This document shows positions 33,892 to 38,120 of a stretch of DNA of 38,120 bases, piece by piece. The notes beneath the pieces were generated by a model. That model was not told the origin of the DNA. It worked only from the letters and a program-made list of their open reading frames with translations, and did not search any database. Made by a program: the position numbers and the translations under genes. Source of the DNA: Candidatus Poribacteria bacterium. Lineage in GTDB: Bacteria > Poribacteria > WGA-4E > WGA-3G. Positions within the stretch are counted from its first letter, which is position 1, and every line of letters begins with the position of its first letter. The stretch lies in the NCBI GenBank assembly GCA_022394755.1, contig JAGFCA010000168.1, positions 1 to 38,120 of the forward strand, given 5' to 3'.

Positions 33892-35907
33892 ATGAAAAGA
33901 ATATACCTTGTTGGTATTACATTTATATTTTCAATTACTTTCTTGTTAGAAATTCAGAGTCAAGAATATCCGCAGGTTGGTTTGCCTGATGGGGCATTTG
34001 CACGATTGGGTAAGGGTGGGATAAATGTCCTACGTTTTTCTCCTGACGGTTCACGTCTTGCAGTTGGAACGGATGTAGGGGTATGGGTTTACGATGTCTC
34101 TGATGCTACTGGAACTGCTCTACCAAGTAAAAACTATGGTCAAGTAAGCACACTTGCGTTTTCACCTGATGGTAGAATCCTTGTCAGTGGTGGTGGTTCG
34201 AATCCATATATAAATGTATGGGAATTAGATACAGGAAAGATCTTCAGAACTCTTACTGTAGAAGGTAAATTTCCGACTGTAACAGATCTATACTTTCACG
34301 ATTCATTTCTTATCAGTGTAAGAGACCATTACGAAGTCACTATATGGGATAGGCATACATTCCAAGAGCTTTTGGGTTTAGTAGTAGATGACACGATAAA
34401 TGCAGTGAGATTTACTGATAATGAAACAGTAATTGATAGAAATAATGGAAAAGTAATTGCCTCTGGAGATAGCACTGGTGAAATTGATATACGGGAGGCA
34501 ATTACAGGGGAAAGGATAGCAACCCTAAATGGACATAAAGAATCGACTGAAAAAGATATAATTACTCTTGGAATTACTAATGATAATAAATTATTGGTGA
34601 GTGCAGGTAGAGATAAGACGATTCAATTATGGGATATACCAAACCAGACTCAATTAGCAACCATCAAAAGGCAAAAAGCTTGGGTGACGTCTATAGCATT
34701 CTCTGAAGATAGAAAAATACTTGCGACTGGGTATGCCTCTGATGTGATTAATTTATGGAATGTGAATACTCGACGCAAACTAAGAACACTAAAAGGACAT
34801 AATAACACTGTTAACGCTTTAACCTTTGCACCTGAAAGCACACCCAATTATGGAGCATGTCTTGCAAGTGGAAGTGCAGACGGGACAATCCGATTTTGGG
34901 ATCCAAAAACAGGTAAAGAATTGGTTACATTCACCGATGGACACACTGAGTGGGTTAAAACTGTTGCTTTTAATAATACTGATACTCAAATCGTTAGTGC
35001 AGCCTATAACGGTGTGATTGAAAAATGGAATTTACAAACTAAACAGAGAGAAGGTATATTTAATACTCCTCAGTTTGATGACACAGAATCGGCCGTGTTA
35101 TCCTCAGATGCAACTCGATATGCAGTGTCTGGTAGAAAAGGAACACAATTCGCTTTCGAACATGATAGTTGGGGGTATAAATCTACAGGACTCTTTCTTA
35201 AAAGTTTCCAATTATGGAATCTTACCACTGAGAAGAAAATCCCCGGTCCATGGCATAGTTTATTCGTCAAAATAGTAGGATCTGTATTCTCACCTGATGG
35301 CAAAGTATTTGCTTATGATAAGAAAAAAGAGATTATAATCGTTGATATCACTACAAAAAGCAAATTATTTCAAATTGATGAAAGAGAACCCTTTGATAGG
35401 AAGTTAGCCTTCTCACCTGATGGAAAATTACTTGCGTATACAGATAAATCTGATAAAGCGAAAGTATTGGTATTAGACACTCAACATGAGATCGTCCTTC
35501 CAATAGAAGGTCGTATTAGTATCTTCGCATTCTCTCCAGATAGTTCTATGCTTGCAACTAAAGGTAAAGATATACATTTATGGCAATTAGATACAAGTAA
35601 GCAGGGAGAGACAAAAAAGTTAACCAACAACTTTTTTGGTCTCAACAATGTAATGACATTCTCACCAGATGGAAATACACTTGTTTGTTATGATTTGCAT
35701 ATGTTGAAAAAAAGATGGCTATATGGGATTAAATTGATTGATGTGAGAACTGATAAAGTGTTGGGTATACTATCCGGACACACTGAACCGATTGAGACAT
35801 TAGTCTTTTCTCATAATGGAAAAATACTGGCAAGTGGTAGTATGGATGGAACAATCCTTCTTTGGGATTGGATAGAAATAATGTCAAAACTAAAAGAGGA
35901 TGGATAG
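33892..35907 (+). CDS. Secreted WD40-repeat protein, tandem array copy 1
   Basis: A 671-residue exported protein with a signal peptide (about 1-24, ending near I-Q-S-Q-E) and about 14 WD40-type repeats, many degenerate, enough for two seven-bladed propellers. The first blade (R-L-G-K-G-G-I-N-V-L-R-F-S-P-D-G-S-R-L-A-V-G) is shared with the other WD40 proteins in the window. The last is G-T-I-L-L-W-D-W. Unlike the protein at 5671 it has no dockerin or FlgD-like tail. AGAGGT precedes the ATG. The next copy starts three bases after its stop, so they are cotranscribed. Ligand unknown; propellers usually scaffold protein binding. Confidence 0.9.
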   Translation: MKRIYLVGITFIFSITFLLEIQSQEYPQVGLPDGAFARLGKGGINVLRFSPDGSRLAVGTDVGVWVYDVSDATGTALPSKNYGQVSTLAFSPDGRILVSGGGSNPYINVWELDTGKIFRTLTVEGKFPTVTDLYFHDSFLISVRDHYEVTIWDRHTFQELLGLVVDDTINAVRFTDNETVIDRNNGKVIASGDSTGEIDIREAITGERIATLNGHKESTEKDIITLGITNDNKLLVSAGRDKTIQLWDIPNQTQLATIKRQKAWVTSIAFSEDRKILATGYASDVINLWNVNTRRKLRTLKGHNNTVNALTFAPESTPNYGACLASGSADGTIRFWDPKTGKELVTFTDGHTEWVKTVAFNNTDTQIVSAAYNGVIEKWNLQTKQREGIFNTPQFDDTESAVLSSDATRYAVSGRKGTQFAFEHDSWGYKSTGLFLKSFQLWNLTTEKKIPGPWHSLFVKIVGSVFSPDGKVFAYDKKKEIIIVDITTKSKLFQIDEREPFDRKLAFSPDGKLLAYTDKSDKAKVLVLDTQHEIVLPIEGRISIFAFSPDSSMLATKGKDIHLWQLDTSKQGETKKLTNNFFGLNNVMTFSPDGNTLVCYDLHMLKKRWLYGIKLIDVRTDKVLGILSGHTEPIETLVFSHNGKILASGSMDGTILLWDWIEIMSKLKEDG

Positions 35908-35910
35908 GCA

Positions 35911-38028
35911 ATGAAATATAGGATACACGGGTTATATTTACTATCATGTGTCTTGATTATGAGTTTTTCCTCAATCAGTCTTGCACAAGACGATACTTAC
36001 TCAGAGTTACCTGAGGGTGCAATCGGAAGACTTGGAAAAGGAAGTATTATCGTCATGAAGTTTTCTCCTGATGGTAACCATCTCGCAGTTGGTACTACTA
36101 TCGGAGTTTGGCTATATGATGTCAATACACATAATGTGATAGAATTGAAATCAACTCAACCAAAACAGATTGACAACACAGTATTCAAAGTAGAAAATAA
36201 TAACGATTCATGGCACATAAGTGAAATATCTAAAGTCAATCATCTTTCATTTTCTTTTGACAGTCGTATACTTGCTGTAAGTGAATCATCAAATGCTATT
36301 ATAAAATTATGGGAGGTCGATACAGGGCAACTACTAAACACATTTCCCTTAACTTTAAAACATGATTCTGCTTCTGAAATTGCATTTTCAGATGATAATA
36401 AGACACTGATTGTACCAAATTATTTTGGTGAGATAATACAATGGGATGTAATCACAGGAGACATCAAGAAATATATCGATAATTATAGACCAGGAGTAAC
36501 TATGATTGAAGAAAATGATAAACACGGAAATCATTCTGGTGACATTGTATCATTTTCAAAAGATAGTAAGACTTTTGTCAGTGGTGATCCAAAAGAGGGA
36601 CAGATACGTTTATGGAATTCTATGACGGGGCAACAACTCGGTATCTTTAAAGCAAAGACGAAATTTAAAGGGATATCTAATCAAGAACCTGAACCCCTTA
36701 AAGGTGTTAATGTATTGGCATATTCCCCGAATGGCAAAAATATAGCCTGTGGTCATGATGACAATACGATAAGATTATATGACATAGTAACAAAATCAGA
36801 GATTGCTGTACTTAAAGGGCATCAAGAACGAATTAACACCATTACTTATTCACCTGACAGTTCAAAAATCGTAAGTGGGAGTGCAGATAACACATTACGT
36901 TTTTGGGATGTTAATAAGAAAAAGGAACTATCCAAACTAACCGGTTATAAGAGCCAAATCAATGAGTTAACTTTCTCACCTGATGGAAAAATACTTGCAA
37001 GTGGTGGTTATGATGGAACAATTCGATTCCTGGATCCAAATAATGGTAGAGAATTGAAGATATTTGCTAAAGGACATATTAGTTCAACAATTGGTTTAGC
37101 CTTTACTAAAGATAACGAAATGCTCTTCAGTGCAACATATAATGGCTCAGTTCATATATGGGACCTTAATACTGGTAACACACTTCCATCACCAAATGTT
37201 GAACAATATGATAAAACAGAAGCTTTTGCTTTTTCGGTGGATGCGACACTATATGCAAGTCATGGAGCGGATACTGTAGTGCGGTCAAGGGGGAGTAATA
37301 CCCGTACAAGTTGGTTGCCACATTCTGATACACATATTTGGTCACTTCCACACGGACAAGATATCACCTCACTTCCACAAGGTTATGATGCATTAACTTT
37401 TTCACCGAATAATCAGCTACTTGCTGCCAGTAGTACTAAACAGACGGATTTATGGAATGTTCAGACAGGAATAAAAGCCTTCAGTTTTGATGTTAGACAA
37501 TTCTTCTCTAATGTGGTAGTTAGATTTTCTCCCGATGGAAATATACTGACTACAGGTGGCATCAATGGAGAAGTACATATTTGGGATGTAAAATCTGGTG
37601 ATAAAATCAGTACGTTGAGTTCTGGATTACGCGAATACTCAAGAGATTTGGCTTATTCTCCTGACAATTCTATTCTCGCTGTCAGTTATGTTAATGACTA
37701 CTTAAAATTATGGAATTTAAAAACCAAGAAGGAAATGTATACACTTCTTAAACATAAGGACAAGGTATGGATAAAAAGGATACTGTTTTCTCCTGATGGT
37801 AAAACCCTATTGGTTACGACTCGTGACTTCAAAATGCTCAGAGAAATACGATTATTCGATATAAAAACGAGGAAGGAATTACCTCCTATCCAAACTGGAC
37901 ATACAGTTGGCATTAATTCATTAGTTTTTTCCCATGACGGGAACACCCTTGCTACTGGGGCAGCGGACGGCACAATCCTTCTTTGGGATTGGGAAAAAAT
38001 TAATAAGAAGATATCTACAGGAGATTGA
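35911..38028 (+). CDS. Secreted WD40-repeat protein, tandem array copy 2
   Basis: A 705-residue paralogue of the preceding protein with a signal peptide (about 1-26, ending near S-L-A-Q-D), first blade R-L-G-K-G-S-I-I-V-M-K-F-S-P-D-G, about 14 WD40-type units and the same ending D-G-T-I-L-L-W-D-W-E-K. It has no extra C-terminal module. The ribosome binding site AGAGGATGG lies in the end of copy 1. Blade-to-blade identity is lower than in the 5671 protein, suggesting older divergence. Three bases separate it from the next start. Confidence 0.9.
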   Translation: MKYRIHGLYLLSCVLIMSFSSISLAQDDTYSELPEGAIGRLGKGSIIVMKFSPDGNHLAVGTTIGVWLYDVNTHNVIELKSTQPKQIDNTVFKVENNNDSWHISEISKVNHLSFSFDSRILAVSESSNAIIKLWEVDTGQLLNTFPLTLKHDSASEIAFSDDNKTLIVPNYFGEIIQWDVITGDIKKYIDNYRPGVTMIEENDKHGNHSGDIVSFSKDSKTFVSGDPKEGQIRLWNSMTGQQLGIFKAKTKFKGISNQEPEPLKGVNVLAYSPNGKNIACGHDDNTIRLYDIVTKSEIAVLKGHQERINTITYSPDSSKIVSGSADNTLRFWDVNKKKELSKLTGYKSQINELTFSPDGKILASGGYDGTIRFLDPNNGRELKIFAKGHISSTIGLAFTKDNEMLFSATYNGSVHIWDLNTGNTLPSPNVEQYDKTEAFAFSVDATLYASHGADTVVRSRGSNTRTSWLPHSDTHIWSLPHGQDITSLPQGYDALTFSPNNQLLAASSTKQTDLWNVQTGIKAFSFDVRQFFSNVVVRFSPDGNILTTGGINGEVHIWDVKSGDKISTLSSGLREYSRDLAYSPDNSILAVSYVNDYLKLWNLKTKKEMYTLLKHKDKVWIKRILFSPDGKTLLVTTRDFKMLREIRLFDIKTRKELPPIQTGHTVGINSLVFSHDGNTLATGAADGTILLWDWEKINKKISTGD

Positions 38029-38031
38029 CAG

Positions 38032-38120
38032 ATGTCACAAAAAAATATATCAACTTTACTATTCTTTCTGTTTCTTTCTATAACTATTACTCTCTATGCA
38101 CAAGATAATACACAAATGGG
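38032..38120 (+). CDS. Start of a further exported protein, probably WD40 copy 3 (partial)
   Basis: An ATG at 38032, three bases after the stop of copy 2 and with AGGAG inside its last codons, opens a frame that encodes a signal peptide (S-T-L-L-F-F-L-F-L-S-I-T-I-T-L-Y-A-Q-D) and continues off the edge. The A-Q-D cleavage region is like copy 2. Position and signal peptide suggest another array member, but no propeller sequence is inside the window. Confidence 0.7.
   Translation, partial: MSQKNISTLLFFLFLSITITLYAQDNTQM

Noticed and set aside
1..38120. tRNA, rRNA or riboswitch genes
   Set aside because: No cloverleaf-like, rRNA-like or recognisable riboswitch sequence was found by reading both strands; a covariance-model scan could still reveal a small one.

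Overview
The window (38,120 bases, AT-rich at roughly 35-40% GC by eye) looks like a chromosomal piece of a Gram-negative-type bacterium, most probably Candidatus Poribacteria or a close relative. This rests on three things: secreted WD40-repeat proteins ending in a YPNPFNP-type FlgD-like tail, a mix of phytanoyl-CoA dioxygenase (PhyH), sulfatase-like, enolase-superfamily and Gfo/Idh/MocA genes, and small GC-richer palindromic repeats in AT-rich spacers. The assignment is an inference from gene content; no rRNA or universal marker is present. No tRNA, rRNA or CRISPR array was seen.

Layout. 1-2966: a phage-tail-like gene with no proper 5' end and a convergent lipoprotein gene with an FGE-like fold, separated by a bidirectional hairpin terminator. 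2967-4089: non-coding DNA with repeat-like elements. 4090-5342: a Gfo/Idh/MocA-type gene plus a small coupled gene. 5671-8250: a secreted WD40-dockerin-FlgD protein with a strong terminator. 8583-12446: a VOC protein, a frameshifted TPR-thioredoxin gene, and a two-gene unit of a membrane protein and an enolase-superfamily enzyme. 12781-18728: housekeeping genes: bioD, a GlmU-like nucleotidyltransferase, an orphan larA homologue and a complete minCDE operon.

18769-33199: a long run of minus-strand genes. From upstream to downstream these are a Dabb protein, a sulfatase-like hydrolase, two secreted C-type-lectin-like proteins, a double metallo-beta-lactamase protein, a VOC protein, a PhyH oxygenase, a small Cys-rich exported protein, two tandem paralogues of an unrecognised Rossmann-like family, a PEP-hydrolase-like TIM barrel, a second PhyH oxygenase with an altered metal motif, a MalK-like ATPase and a Cof-type phosphatase. 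The block from 28587 to 20825 is very tightly packed and probably forms one operon. I read it as an uncharacterised oxidative or catabolic pathway, and it is the best candidate for an undescribed system here.

33795-38120: a tandem array of secreted WD40 beta-propeller genes 3-4 bases apart. It starts with the decayed tail of one copy, continues with two intact copies, and runs off the right edge with the signal peptide of another. With the lectin-like proteins and the WD40-dockerin protein, it suggests a large investment in extracytoplasmic binding surfaces.
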